Source: Hyphomicrobiales bacterium (GTDB lineage Bacteria > Pseudomonadota > Alphaproteobacteria > Rhizobiales > Methylopilaceae). From it: a DNA stretch of 64,000 bases. The DNA is taken from the NCBI GenBank assembly GCA_022842205.1, contig JALHQA010000003.1, positions 248,001-312,000 of the forward strand, written 5' to 3'. Below the pieces are notes generated by a model that was not told the origin of the DNA, did not search any database, and saw only the letters and a program-made list of their open reading frames with translations. A program made the position numbers and the translations under genes. How positions within the stretch are numbered: position 1 is the stretch's first letter; each line of letters begins with the position of its first letter. Positions 27,111 through 35,482 of the stretch are shown here, piece after piece.

Positions 27111-27280
27111 GCCGTGTTCGCGAGAGGCGATTTGCGGTGCTTCACCCGGATGGCTCCGGTGTTCTCGCCCATTACTTCCAGGTCCGCCATGCGCGCCTGA
27201 GGCCGGCGGCGGTCCGCGGCGGCCATCTTTTTGTGGGCGGCGGTCAGGATCGCCACGGCACGGGACAGCTTATAGTTCAC
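27107..27280 (-). CDS. Small basic protein (57 aa), GTG start
   Basis: A short open frame of 57 residues, rich in Ala, Arg and Lys, with a MAAADRRRPQARMADLE segment and ending KSPLANTA. A GAGGAG site 7 bp upstream of the GTG at 27280 is a strong start signal. The frame ends exactly at a CTAG shared with the rlmJ stop. No family recognised. A two-codon ATG-CCG-TGA frame overlaps the GTG. Confidence 0.6.
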   Translation of the reverse strand: MNYKLSRAVAILTAAHKKMAAADRRRPQARMADLEVMGENTGAIRVKHRKSPLANTA

Positions 27281-27530
27281 GGCATACTCCTCAACTACGC
27301 GAGGCCTGCATCGGCAGGAGTACGTAGTCTGGGTGATAAACCTAAAAATTTAGCCAGTGGTTCCCTCGCGGCCGGCCTATCCTTCCCGTTTCGGTCAGGA
27401 ATGGTGGGCAAGGCGGACGTAGCCCGGCTTGTGCCTTGCCAGCTTTAGGGAATTCCCATTACCGTGCCTGCCGTGATGCGCGCGCTAGACGCGCACATGG
27501 GTAGGAAACGCTAGAACCGGGGGATCGGCC

Positions 27531-27746
27531 GTGGCGCAAGAGGGTACGGTAAAGTTTTTCAATTTCGACAAGGGCTACGGCTTCATCAAGCCGGACTCGG
27601 GCGGACCGGATGTGTTCGTCCATGTCAGCGCCCTGCAGACTTCAGGACTGGACGGCCTCAATGAGGGCCAGCGGGTGGCATTCGATGTCGAGCCGGACAA
27701 GAAGGGCAAAGGGCCCAAGGCGGTCAATCTCGTTCCGGGAGCCTGA
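27531..27746 (+). CDS. Cold-shock-domain protein (CspA-like)
   Basis: The 71-residue protein is a single cold-shock domain: FFNFDKGYGFIKPD contains RNP1 (KGYGFI), DVFVHVSAL contains RNP2. It binds single-stranded nucleic acid and unwinds RNA structure. It starts with GTG at 27531 after CGGGGGA. The 250-nt upstream region (27281-27530) carries a small hairpin TGCGCG/CGCGCA at 27477-27495, consistent with the long 5' leaders of csp genes. It ends at an RNP-family-typical position; the paralogue number in the genome is unknown. Confidence 0.92.
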   Translation: MAQEGTVKFFNFDKGYGFIKPDSGGPDVFVHVSALQTSGLDGLNEGQRVAFDVEPDKKGKGPKAVNLVPGA

Positions 27747-27782
27747 CGGGCTTAAGCTCAAAGCGGCGGAGAAGGTTCAGGC

Positions 27783-28388
27783 ATGATGATCCTGCGCTCC
27801 TCCGCCGCGTCGCCATTCGGCCGGAAGATCAAGATCGCGGCGGCAGTCCTTGGTTTGAGAGACCGCTTATCGATCGAAATGACGGACACGCTTGATCCCG
27901 CGGACACGATTCGGGACCAGAATCCGCTCGGCAAGATTCCAGCGCTCATTCTGGAAGACGGCAGCGTGCTCTACGATAGCCGCGTCATCGCCGATTATCT
28001 GGATCATCTTGCCGGCGGCCAGAAGATCATCCCTGCCCCGCCCGCACGATTCGAGGTTCTCCGACTTCAGGCGCTGGCCGACGGCATCACCGACGCCGCC
28101 ATCCTGCGCGTTTACGAAGCACGGTTTCGCACGGCCGACAAACACGAACCGAAATGGATCGAGCACCAGACCGGCAAGGTCGACCGTGCGCTGACATCGC
28201 TCGAAGTATCGGAATTGCCGGCACAGACCCCATCGCCTCATCTCGGGGCGATCGCGCTGGCCTGCACGCTAGGCTATCTCGACCTGCGTGCCCCCGGCTG
28301 GCGGCCGGATTATCCCGGGCTTGCCGCCTGGGTCGATGGATTCGAACGGGCGGTCCCGGCCTTCGCCGGAACGCGCCCGCCCGCTTGA
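27783..28388 (+). CDS. Glutathione S-transferase family protein
   Basis: The 201-residue protein has an N-terminal thioredoxin-like domain (1-80) with Ser-rich active-site start SSAASPFGRK, the cis-Pro-like NPLGKIPAL and YDSRVIADYLD, and an all-helical C-terminal domain. It probably conjugates or reduces with glutathione; the substrate is unknown. It is preceded by the csp gene by 36 bp on the same strand and is convergent with the first porin. Confidence 0.87.
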   Translation: MMILRSSAASPFGRKIKIAAAVLGLRDRLSIEMTDTLDPADTIRDQNPLGKIPALILEDGSVLYDSRVIADYLDHLAGGQKIIPAPPARFEVLRLQALADGITDAAILRVYEARFRTADKHEPKWIEHQTGKVDRALTSLEVSELPAQTPSPHLGAIALACTLGYLDLRAPGWRPDYPGLAAWVDGFERAVPAFAGTRPPA

Positions 28389-28392
28389 ATCG

Positions 28393-29007
28393 TCAGAACT
28401 TGTAGTTCACGCCGAAACGGATCGTGTGGAGGTCGGGATCGACCGTGCCGCCGGGCGAATAAACCTCGTCCGTGAAATCCATGTAGAGATATTCGGCCTT
28501 CACGGAGACGTTGCCGGTGACCGCGGCCTCGATGCCCGCGCCGAGCGTCCAGCCGCCATGGAAGTTGCTGTCGTTGCCGATCTCGTCGACTTCAGCGTTC
28601 GTCCAGGCGAAGCCGCCGGTGCCGTACAGAACGAACCGGTCGAACGCATAGCCGATGCGGCCGCGGACCGTGCCAAGGAAATCATGCTCGAAATCAGCCG
28701 CGCCCTCTTCGCTGATGCCGGCCATGGCAAAATCCGCCTCGCCGCCGAGCAGGATCGAACCGAGTTGATGGTTCATGCCGACCGTCAGGCCGCCGAGGAA
28801 TCCGTCGGGCTCGAACGTACCGAAATCCACCGACGGCGCCTCGCCCCAGCCATAACCGACGATGCCGCCGACATAGAAACCGCTCCAGGTTTCCTGGACC
28901 GCAGGCGCATAGGCGCTGTCATTGTAGGAGTAAGGAGCGTCCGCCGCGCTGGCGCTTCCGGCGAACGAAACGGTGGCCGCAAGAGCGGCAAAACTCAGAG
29001 TACGCAT
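28393..29007 (-). CDS. Outer membrane porin-like beta-barrel (Omp25-like)
   Basis: The 204-residue protein has a signal peptide (ending ASAADA), an 8-stranded beta-barrel pattern with alternating residues, and the family features WSGFYVGGIVGYGWG near residue 40, GGLTVGMNHQLGSILLGGEADFA, a TVRGRIGYAF strand and a C-terminal aromatic residue (YKF). This is the Omp25/Omp31-type of rhizobia, a major surface protein. It is the first of three tandem paralogues (28393-30623), and its 5' leader contains CGGCCGGAGTT shared with the third copy. Confidence 0.87.
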   Translation of the reverse strand: MRTLSFAALAATVSFAGSASAADAPYSYNDSAYAPAVQETWSGFYVGGIVGYGWGEAPSVDFGTFEPDGFLGGLTVGMNHQLGSILLGGEADFAMAGISEEGAADFEHDFLGTVRGRIGYAFDRFVLYGTGGFAWTNAEVDEIGNDSNFHGGWTLGAGIEAAVTGNVSVKAEYLYMDFTDEVYSPGGTVDPDLHTIRFGVNYKF

Positions 29008-29134
29008 TACAAAAACTCCGGCCGAACAAGCCCGATGGAACTGCGGCCGAAGCTATTACCTCAGGTCTTTTGAAATCCTTAACGATGCGTAACCTGAATG
29101 AATTGCTTTTTACACAGTTACCGAAACCTTAACG

Positions 29135-29166
29135 AAAAAAGGCCCCGGCGATGACGCCGGGGCCTT
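29135..29166 (-). terminator. Strong Rho-independent terminator after second porin
   Basis: A perfect 12-bp stem AAGGCCCCGGCG/CGCCGGGGCCTT with 4-nt loop and a T6 run on the minus strand, 26 bp beyond the stop of the porin at 29192. Confidence 0.9.
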
Positions 29167-29191
29167 CCAAGTCTTGGGAGTAATCTTCCGA

Positions 29192-29806
29192 TCAGAAGTG
29201 GAAGTTCAGACCAGCCTTGACCGTATGGGCGTCGAACTCGACCGGCGAACCGTCGATGTCGTCGTCACCCAGATCAATGTACTGATACTCGACCTTCGCG
29301 CTGATGTTGTCGGTCAGAGCCGCTTCGACACCGCCGCCGACGGCAAAGCCGAGACGCGTGTCGCCGTCGCCGACGATATCCGAGTCGACGCCGCCGATCG
29401 CGGCACCACCGGTGGCATAGACCAGCACGCTGTCGAAAGCGTAGCCGATGCGGCCACGAACCGTCGAGGTCCAGTCAACCGTGACATCGTCGATATCGTC
29501 TTCAATGCCGGCCCAGCCGCCATCGGCTTCGATACCGTAGACGAAGCTGCCCGACTGCATGTTGAAGCCGACGGTACCGCCCGCAAGGCCGCCCTCGGCG
29601 TCCTCGGACAGACCTTCAACGCTCGATTCGCCGAACGCATAGCCGCCGTAGACACCGACATAGAAACCGGACCAATCGAACGAAACCTGCTCTTGGACAA
29701 ATGCCTGAGCGGGCGGCTGCGGCGCCGGAATGTCCGCCGCGTAAGCGGCCGGCACCATGGCGAGTAGCGCGGCACCAGCCGCGAAGGAGGCAGTCCTAAC
29801 TGTCAT
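29192..29806 (-). CDS. Outer membrane porin-like beta-barrel, second copy
   Basis: The 204-residue protein has a signal peptide (ending AAYAAD), a Pro-rich linker (IPAPQPPAQA) and an Omp25-type barrel: WSGFYVGVYGGYAFGES, QSGSFVYGIEADGGW, VRGRIGYAF and C-terminal LNFHF. It is markedly acidic. It is the middle of three tandem paralogues. The ATG at 29806 has AGGGGA upstream; the frame extends 13 residues further but without a signal. Confidence 0.87.
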   Translation of the reverse strand: MTVRTASFAAGAALLAMVPAAYAADIPAPQPPAQAFVQEQVSFDWSGFYVGVYGGYAFGESSVEGLSEDAEGGLAGGTVGFNMQSGSFVYGIEADGGWAGIEDDIDDVTVDWTSTVRGRIGYAFDSVLVYATGGAAIGGVDSDIVGDGDTRLGFAVGGGVEAALTDNISAKVEYQYIDLGDDDIDGSPVEFDAHTVKAGLNFHF

Positions 29807-29996
29807 TACATAATCCCCTACTTTGAACTTCGCCCGGCTCCCCAACGAACCCTGCCCCCCGGCGGCTTCGCGTATCCCCGTGCTCGAACAGACCTATAAC
29901 GCGCATCGCACCGATTTGGCGTGTCTTGCGTGCCACAGATCGTTTTGCCTTATTCCTGCGTCGTCACCCCTTTGCCGCAATTCAGACGCCCGAGCG

Positions 29997-30623
29997 TCAG
30001 AATTTCAGATTTGCACCGAAACGCATGACATGGCCGTCCCATTCGGCCTGTGTCCCCGTTCCACCTGTCTGGAAGGTTTTGTCGCCGAGATCGACGTACA
30101 TATACTCTCCCTTGAGGCTCAAATTGTCGGTCAGCGCCTGCTCGACGCCGGCGCCTGCCGCGACGCCGACGAGAGTCTTGTCGTCGCTTACGCCGTTTTC
30201 GGTCGCTTCGACGCCGCCCATCGCAAAGCCGGCGGTGCCATATAAAAGAGTCGAGTTGAATGCATAGCCGATGCGGCCGCGCGCGGTTGAAAACCAGTCG
30301 AGAGATGTCGATACGGGACCGCTTGAGCCACTGATGTCCGCGGCCTGCGCATCAGCTTCGACACCGATGACGAGCGACCCGAGCTGCTGGTTGTAACCGA
30401 TCTGGAACCCGCCCAAGGCTCCATCGCTGGAGGAGCTTCCTGCAGACGTATCGCTGTCGCCCCAGGCGTATCCGCCGTTGACGCCGACGAATGCGCCCGA
30501 CCAGTCATGTGCGGAATTGGCAATGGCGGCGTCGAGCGGCGTGACGGCGACAGGCGCGTCCGCGGCCTGCGCCGCAAACGGCGCGGCGCACAACGCCACA
30601 ACTGCCACTCCACGCAGACGCAT
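29997..30623 (-). CDS. Outer membrane porin-like beta-barrel, third copy
   Basis: The 208-residue protein has a signal peptide (residues 1-20, ending AAQAAD) and an Omp25-type barrel with a Ser-rich short first loop (SAGSSSSDG), GFQIGYNQQLGSLVIGVEAD, RGRIGYAF and C-terminal ANLKF. The ATG at 30623 follows a CGGAG site inside a leader (CGGCCGGAGTT) almost identical to that of the first porin. Divergent from uvrC. Confidence 0.86.
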   Translation of the reverse strand: MRLRGVAVVALCAAPFAAQAADAPVAVTPLDAAIANSAHDWSGAFVGVNGGYAWGDSDTSAGSSSSDGALGGFQIGYNQQLGSLVIGVEADAQAADISGSSGPVSTSLDWFSTARGRIGYAFNSTLLYGTAGFAMGGVEATENGVSDDKTLVGVAAGAGVEQALTDNLSLKGEYMYVDLGDKTFQTGGTGTQAEWDGHVMRFGANLKF

Positions 30624-30784
30624 CACATAACTCCGGCCGAAAAGGCCCGCCCAACCCAAGGATTCGCCAAGGAGACTGCCCGGGAATTCTGGGCAAATAG
30701 TGGCCACACGGAGGCTCGCCAAGGGTCGGCGATGGAGTATTAGTGCGACGCTTCCTACATTCCGGTTAAGCCTGCGCCGATCCC

Positions 30785-32791
30785 ATGACCGAAGACCCAA
30801 AAAAGCGCGACCTGGAACCTGCCGACATCCTCGCCGAACCTGTGGCACCACCGCAGGAGCCGGACGAGCTTGCGCCGAGCATGGAATGGGACCGCGCCGA
30901 AACGATCTCCGGCGAGCGCGGGATCGACGTCATTCAGCGCGCTATCCGCACTTTGCCGAACGGCCCCGGCGTCTACCGGATGATCGATGCCGGCGGCGAA
31001 GTCCTTTATGTCGGCAAGGCACGGAGCCTTAAAAAGCGCGTCTCGAATTACGCGCGCGGCATCGGCCATACAAACCGCCTGGCACAGATGATCTCGGAAA
31101 CGAACTCGATGGAGTTCGTGACGACCGCCACGGAATCCGAGGCTCTGCTGCTCGAAGCCAACATGATCAAGCGGCTGCGTCCGCGCTTCAACGTCGTCAT
31201 GCGCGACGACAAGAGTTTCGCCTACATCCTCGTCGCCAAGGATCATCCCGCCGCGCGCATCGCCAAGCATCGCGGCGCACGCACGATCAAGGGCGACTAT
31301 TTCGGCCCCTTCGCCTCGACATGGGCCGTCAACCGCACTGTCACCGCGCTGCAGAAGGCCTTCCTTCTGCGCTCGTGCTCGGACGCCGTCTATGAAAGCC
31401 GCACCCGGCCCTGCCTGCTGTTCCAGATCAAGCGCTGCTCCGGCCCCTGCACCGGCGAGATCGCGCTCGATGCCTACAACGAGCTTGTCGGTGAGGCGCA
31501 CGATTTCCTGTCCGGAAAAAGCCAGGCAGTGCAGCGTGAGCTCGCCGCCCATATGACGGATGCGTCCGAGCGCATGGATTTCGAGACTGCTGCGCGCTAC
31601 CGCGACCGCCTTGCCGCCCTGTCGTCGGTACAGTCGCACCAGGGCATCAATCCGCGCTCGGTCGAGGAAGCGGACGTGTTCGCGATCCATCAAGAAGCCG
31701 GGCAGACCTGCGTGCAGGTGTTCTTCTTCCGCACGTTCCAGAACTGGGGCAACCGCGCCTATTTCCCCCGGGCCGATCGCGCACTTTCTCCGGAGGAGGT
31801 GCTGGGATCGTTCCTGTCGCAGTTCTACGAGGACAAGCCGGCGCCGCGCCTCATCCTGCTGTCGCACGAGGTCGAGGATCTCGGCCTGATCGAGGAAGCC
31901 CTGTCGCTGCGCGCCGGCCGCAAGGTCGAGATCGCGGTGCCGCGGCGCGGCGACAAGCTTGAGCTTGTCCAGCACGCGGCGCAGAACGCGCGCGATGCAC
32001 TCGGCCGCAAGCTCGCGGAAAGCGCGAGCCAGGCGCGCCTGCTCGAAGGTCTCGGCAAGACGCTCGGCCTTCCGAGCACACCGCAGCGGATCGAGGTGTT
32101 CGACAACTCGCACATACAGGGCGCGAGCGCGGTCGGCGCGATGATCGTCGCCGGTCCGGAGGGCTTCCAGAAAAACTCCTACCGCAAGTTCAACATCCGC
32201 TCCGGCGAGATCACGCCCGGCGACGATTTCGGCATGATGCGCGAGGTCCTGCAGCGGCGCTTCTCCCGCCTCATCAAGGAAAGCCCCCGCGTCGCCCCGG
32301 ACGGCACGCCCGATCGCTCGGACGGCGACGGCGCCCCGCCCTGGCCGGATCTCGTGCTGATCGACGGCGGACAGGGCCAGCTATCGGCGGTACGGGAAAT
32401 CATGAGCGGGCTCGGCATCGCCGATCTCCCCGTCGCCGCCGTCAGCAAGGGACCGGACCGCGACGCCGGGCGCGAGGTCGTTCACATGCCGGACCGTCAG
32501 CCCTTCCGGCTCGAGCCGCGCGACCCCGTGCTCTATTTCATCCAGCGCCTGCGCGACGAGGCTCACCGTTTCGCCATCGGCACCCACCGCGCCAAACGGT
32601 CGAAGGAGTTCGTGCGATCGCCGCTCGACGAGATCGCGGGCGTCGGACCGGCCCGCAAGCGCGCCCTCCTCCACCATTTCGGCACCGCCAAGGGCGTCGC
32701 CCGGGCCGGCCTCGCCGACCTCGAGAAAGTGCCGGGTATCAACCGGGCCACCGCCAAACTGGTCTATGACTTCTTTCACGAGCGGGGCTGA
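30785..32791 (+). CDS. uvrC: UvrABC system protein C
   Basis: The 668-residue nuclease cuts DNA on both sides of a lesion. Seen: N-terminal extension of about 55 residues, GIY-YIG-like domain ([21 protein letters not shown]), UVR domain ([13 protein letters not shown]) near 260, the RNase H-like half with [11 protein letters not shown] and [11 protein letters not shown], and a C-terminal double helix-hairpin-helix ([25 protein letters not shown]). It starts the uvrC-pgsA-moaD-moaE run common in rhizobia. Confidence 0.96.
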   Translation: MTEDPKKRDLEPADILAEPVAPPQEPDELAPSMEWDRAETISGERGIDVIQRAIRTLPNGPGVYRMIDAGGEVLYVGKARSLKKRVSNYARGIGHTNRLAQMISETNSMEFVTTATESEALLLEANMIKRLRPRFNVVMRDDKSFAYILVAKDHPAARIAKHRGARTIKGDYFGPFASTWAVNRTVTALQKAFLLRSCSDAVYESRTRPCLLFQIKRCSGPCTGEIALDAYNELVGEAHDFLSGKSQAVQRELAAHMTDASERMDFETAARYRDRLAALSSVQSHQGINPRSVEEADVFAIHQEAGQTCVQVFFFRTFQNWGNRAYFPRADRALSPEEVLGSFLSQFYEDKPAPRLILLSHEVEDLGLIEEALSLRAGRKVEIAVPRRGDKLELVQHAAQNARDALGRKLAESASQARLLEGLGKTLGLPSTPQRIEVFDNSHIQGASAVGAMIVAGPEGFQKNSYRKFNIRSGEITPGDDFGMMREVLQRRFSRLIKESPRVAPDGTPDRSDGDGAPPWPDLVLIDGGQGQLSAVREIMSGLGIADLPVAAVSKGPDRDAGREVVHMPDRQPFRLEPRDPVLYFIQRLRDEAHRFAIGTHRAKRSKEFVRSPLDEIAGVGPARKRALLHHFGTAKGVARAGLADLEKVPGINRATAKLVYDFFHERG

Positions 32792-32837
32792 TGAAGGGGT
32801 CATTGACGGCCCCTCACCCCGCCCCCTATCTGAGCAC

Positions 32838-33437
32838 ATGTCTTCGTCCGTCGATGCTTCCCGGGCCTATGCCTGGAGCCTGCCCAATCTCCTGACCTAT
32901 GCCCGCATCGCCGCGGTACCGGTCGTCGTCGCCTGTCTTCTTGGCGAGACCCATGGCTGGCGCTGGCTGGCGCTCGGCCTCTACATCGCCGCCGCCCTGA
33001 CCGATTATATCGATGGCTACCTCGCGCGCGCCTGGGGGCAGCAGTCACCGCTTGGCCGCATGCTCGATCCGATCGCCGACAAGCTGCTGGTCGCCTCGTG
33101 CCTGCTCGCCTTCGCGGCGACCGGCATGCTGACCGGTGTCTCGTTCTGGGCCGCGGTCGTCATCCTCTGCCGCGAGATTCTCGTCTCCGGCCTTCGCGAG
33201 TTCCTTGCCGAACTGCGCGTCAGCGTTCCGGTCACCCGGCTCGCGAAATGGAAAACCTTTGCCCAGCTTCTGGCCGTCGGCTTCCTCGTCGCCGGGCCCG
33301 CGGGCGATGTGGTCGTACCCCATGTCTCCGAGGCGGGGCACGTCCTGTTGTGGATTTCCGCGCTGCTGACGCTCTACACCGGCTACGATTATTTCCGCGC
33401 CGGGCTGCGCAGCGTGTTCGAGGACAAGCCAACATGA
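32838..33437 (+). CDS. pgsA: CDP-diacylglycerol-glycerol-3-phosphate 3-phosphatidyltransferase
   Basis: The 199-residue membrane enzyme carries the CDP-alcohol phosphotransferase motif D-G-x2-A-R-x8-G-x3-D-x3-D, visible as DGYLAR ... GRMLDPIAD (from about residue 61). It makes phosphatidylglycerol phosphate, the precursor of PG and cardiolipin. Four to five helices are predicted. The ATG at 32838 is chosen over an upstream in-frame ATG at 32766 that overlaps uvrC. Its stop overlaps the moaD start (ATGA). Confidence 0.93.
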   Translation: MSSSVDASRAYAWSLPNLLTYARIAAVPVVVACLLGETHGWRWLALGLYIAAALTDYIDGYLARAWGQQSPLGRMLDPIADKLLVASCLLAFAATGMLTGVSFWAAVVILCREILVSGLREFLAELRVSVPVTRLAKWKTFAQLLAVGFLVAGPAGDVVVPHVSEAGHVLLWISALLTLYTGYDYFRAGLRSVFEDKPT

Positions 33438-33685
33438 AGCTCCGCTATTTTGCTTGGGTGCGCGAGCGTATCGGGCGGGCGGAGGAAGACATCGCACTGC
33501 CGGCCGATATCGTCACGGTGGCGGACCTTGTCGCGTGGCTGAAGACACGTGGCGAGGAATACGAAGCCGCTTTCCAGCACGAGAAGATCGTGCGCGCCGC
33601 GATCGACCGGGCCCATGTAAAGCCGGAAGCGAACATTGCCGGCGCCAGCGAGATCGCCTTTTTCCCGCCGATGACCGGAGGCTGA
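33434..33685 (+). CDS. moaD: Molybdopterin synthase sulfur carrier subunit MoaD
   Basis: The 83-residue ubiquitin-like protein ends in PPMTGG; the C-terminal Gly-Gly is adenylated and thiocarboxylated by MoeB to deliver sulfur for molybdopterin. It overlaps pgsA by 4 bp and is followed at 33687 by moaE. Confidence 0.93.
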   Translation: MKLRYFAWVRERIGRAEEDIALPADIVTVADLVAWLKTRGEEYEAAFQHEKIVRAAIDRAHVKPEANIAGASEIAFFPPMTGG

Positions 33686-33686
33686 C

Positions 33687-34139
33687 ATGGCCGTCCGCAT
33701 CCAGGCCGAACCGTTCGACACCGGCGTCGAGATCGCGCGCCTGACGGCCGGCAGCGGTGCAGGCGCCGTCGTTACATTCACCGGCCTCTGCCGCGCCGAC
33801 GGCGAAACCGGCACCATCACCGCGATGACGCTCGAGCATTTCCCCGGCATGGCCGAGGAAGAGTTGTCGCGGCTCGAAGCGGAGGCCCGCAAACGCTGGC
33901 CACTGCTCGACTGCCTCGTGATCCACCGCCACGGCCGTCTCGTGCCGGGCGATACGATCGTTCTGGTCATTACGCTGTCGGCCCATCGCGACGCGGCGTT
34001 CGGGGCCGCGAATTTCCTGATGGACTACCTCAAGACCTCGGCGCCCTTCTGGAAAAAGGAAGAGAGCGCGGGCGGCGAACAATGGGTTGCCGCGAAAGAC
34101 AGCGACAATGCCGCGCGCGGACGCTGGACTCAGAAGTAA
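33687..34139 (+). CDS. moaE: Molybdopterin synthase catalytic subunit MoaE
   Basis: The 150-residue enzyme converts precursor Z to molybdopterin together with MoaD. Family motifs: GAVVTFTGLCRA, HRHG and the C-terminal FWKKE with the catalytic lysine. The last 10 nt (34130-34139) overlap the 3' end of the convergent porin gene. Confidence 0.94.
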   Translation: MAVRIQAEPFDTGVEIARLTAGSGAGAVVTFTGLCRADGETGTITAMTLEHFPGMAEEELSRLEAEARKRWPLLDCLVIHRHGRLVPGDTIVLVITLSAHRDAAFGAANFLMDYLKTSAPFWKKEESAGGEQWVAAKDSDNAARGRWTQK

Positions 34140-35200
34140 TAGTTCACGCCGCCTTTCACGAGATGCATGTCGACCTCCATGTCGGTCGAACTTCCGTTAT
34201 CGAAATCGATCTCGACATCGCCGAAATTGATGTAGGCATATTCCAGCCGCGCGGCCCAGTTGTCGTTGATCGCATATTCAAGGCCGGCGCCGATCGTATA
34301 ACCGACGAGAAGCCCGCCGCCGGAACCCGTGAGTGTGCTCGCGGGAATGTCGATGTCGATGATTTCCGTGTTCAGAAGCTCGACCGTTCCGGAAATACTG
34401 GTCGTCAGATTGGCCGCGATGTCCATATCGCCGAACGCGACGCCGCCGGTGCCGTACACCAGAACGCGGTCGACGGCGAAGCCGAAGCGTCCGCGCAAGG
34501 TGCTCAGCCAGTTCAGTTCGGATTCGATCTCGCCCGTCGTCTCGACATCCAGCGTAACTTCCGCGATCTCGAGGTCGAGAAGCTCGGCTGATGCGGCGAC
34601 GATGCTGCCCGCGCCGCTGAAGCTTGAACTGTCTGTCATGTCGGTCGCGGCGATGTCCGCCTCGACGCCGAACACGAACGCGCCCTGCTGCACGTTGTAC
34701 CCGATCTGACCGCCGCCCAGAAAACCTTCCGGCTCGGTTTCGAAGTCGCTGCCACGCAAACCGAGATCGAGATCGAGAAGCGACAGTTCGGCGCCGAGCA
34801 CCCCTTCAAGTTCGACGCCCAGCAGTTCCTCGGTGATACCGCCGCCGACGTCGCCGAGAAGGCCGCCGAGCAGCCCTTCCAGATCGAGCGTGTCGAGGAT
34901 ATCGCCGACGAGACCGTCGAGGCCGAGGCCTCCGAGCAGCCCGCCCAATAACCCGCCGCTGATGTCGACAGAGGATCCAAGGACGCCACCCAGCGGACCT
35001 GCCCCGCCGCCCGAGACCGACGACGGCCTGGTCTTGCCGAAGCCATAGCCGACATGAACGCCGGCATAGCCTCCGGTCCAGTCATGGGAGCCGCGCAAAG
35101 GCTCCGGCGGTATGTAGGGGGCATAGAGCGGAACGTCGGCGGCTTTCACCGCGGGACCGAACAGGCACAGGCAAATTGCAGTGACTGGAAGAGCCTTCAT
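34130..35200 (-). CDS. Omp25-like porin with a long low-complexity surface loop
   Basis: The 356-residue protein has a signal peptide (ending AVKAAD) and an Omp25-type barrel (WTGGYAGVHVGYGFGK at 41, GGQIGYNVQQGAFVFGVEADIA at 163, RGRFGFAV later, and C-terminal NYYF). Where the three paralogues have a loop of about 12 residues, this one has about 100 (58-157), rich in Gly, Leu, Asp and Glu, with repeats such as LLGGLL and LDLEGLLGGLLGD. A second extended loop contains ELLDLEIAEVTLDVET. The function of the loop is unknown. Its 3' end overlaps moaE by 10 nt; a CtrA-like box lies upstream. Confidence 0.85.
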   Translation of the reverse strand: MKALPVTAICLCLFGPAVKAADVPLYAPYIPPEPLRGSHDWTGGYAGVHVGYGFGKTRPSSVSGGGAGPLGGVLGSSVDISGGLLGGLLGGLGLDGLVGDILDTLDLEGLLGGLLGDVGGGITEELLGVELEGVLGAELSLLDLDLGLRGSDFETEPEGFLGGGQIGYNVQQGAFVFGVEADIAATDMTDSSSFSGAGSIVAASAELLDLEIAEVTLDVETTGEIESELNWLSTLRGRFGFAVDRVLVYGTGGVAFGDMDIAANLTTSISGTVELLNTEIIDIDIPASTLTGSGGGLLVGYTIGAGLEYAINDNWAARLEYAYINFGDVEIDFDNGSSTDMEVDMHLVKGGVNYYF

Positions 35201-35257
35201 GGCTTAACATCCTATGGCTGCATATAGACAACCTAAGGATGAGTAATTCACCAATCG

Positions 35258-35272
35258 TTAAATACTCGTTAA
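35258..35272. promoter_or_regulatory. Perfect CtrA consensus box between porin and chemoreceptor
   Basis: TTAA-ATACTCG-TTAA at 35258-35272 matches the CtrA consensus TTAA-N7-TTAA exactly. It lies 58 bp upstream of the porin ATG (minus) and 211 bp upstream of the chemoreceptor ATG (plus). Regulation of either is an inference. Confidence 0.6.
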
Positions 35273-35430
35273 GGTTAGCATTGTTATAAAACGCAACCTA
35301 TAGGGGCAGCCAGACTGCGTATTTGCCGCATCAACATGGGTAAATACGTCGCATCCGCCGAAAGGCTTAGCCGAATTCCCCACGAGATCGCCCGACATTA
35401 AGGGTTTATTCGAGAGCTTCCGCACAACTT

Positions 35431-35450
35431 GAATCAAATCCAATGGATTC
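35431..35450. promoter_or_regulatory. Pair of GANTC (CcrM) sites upstream of the chemoreceptor
   Basis: GAATC at 35431-35435 and GATTC at 35446-35450 lie 33-52 bp upstream of the chemoreceptor start. They would be methylated by CcrM and could be a methylation-sensitive control point, for example through GcrA. Inferred from location only. Confidence 0.4.
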
Positions 35451-35482
35451 TCCAACGGGGCCTGTACGGGGGGCACTGTCTT

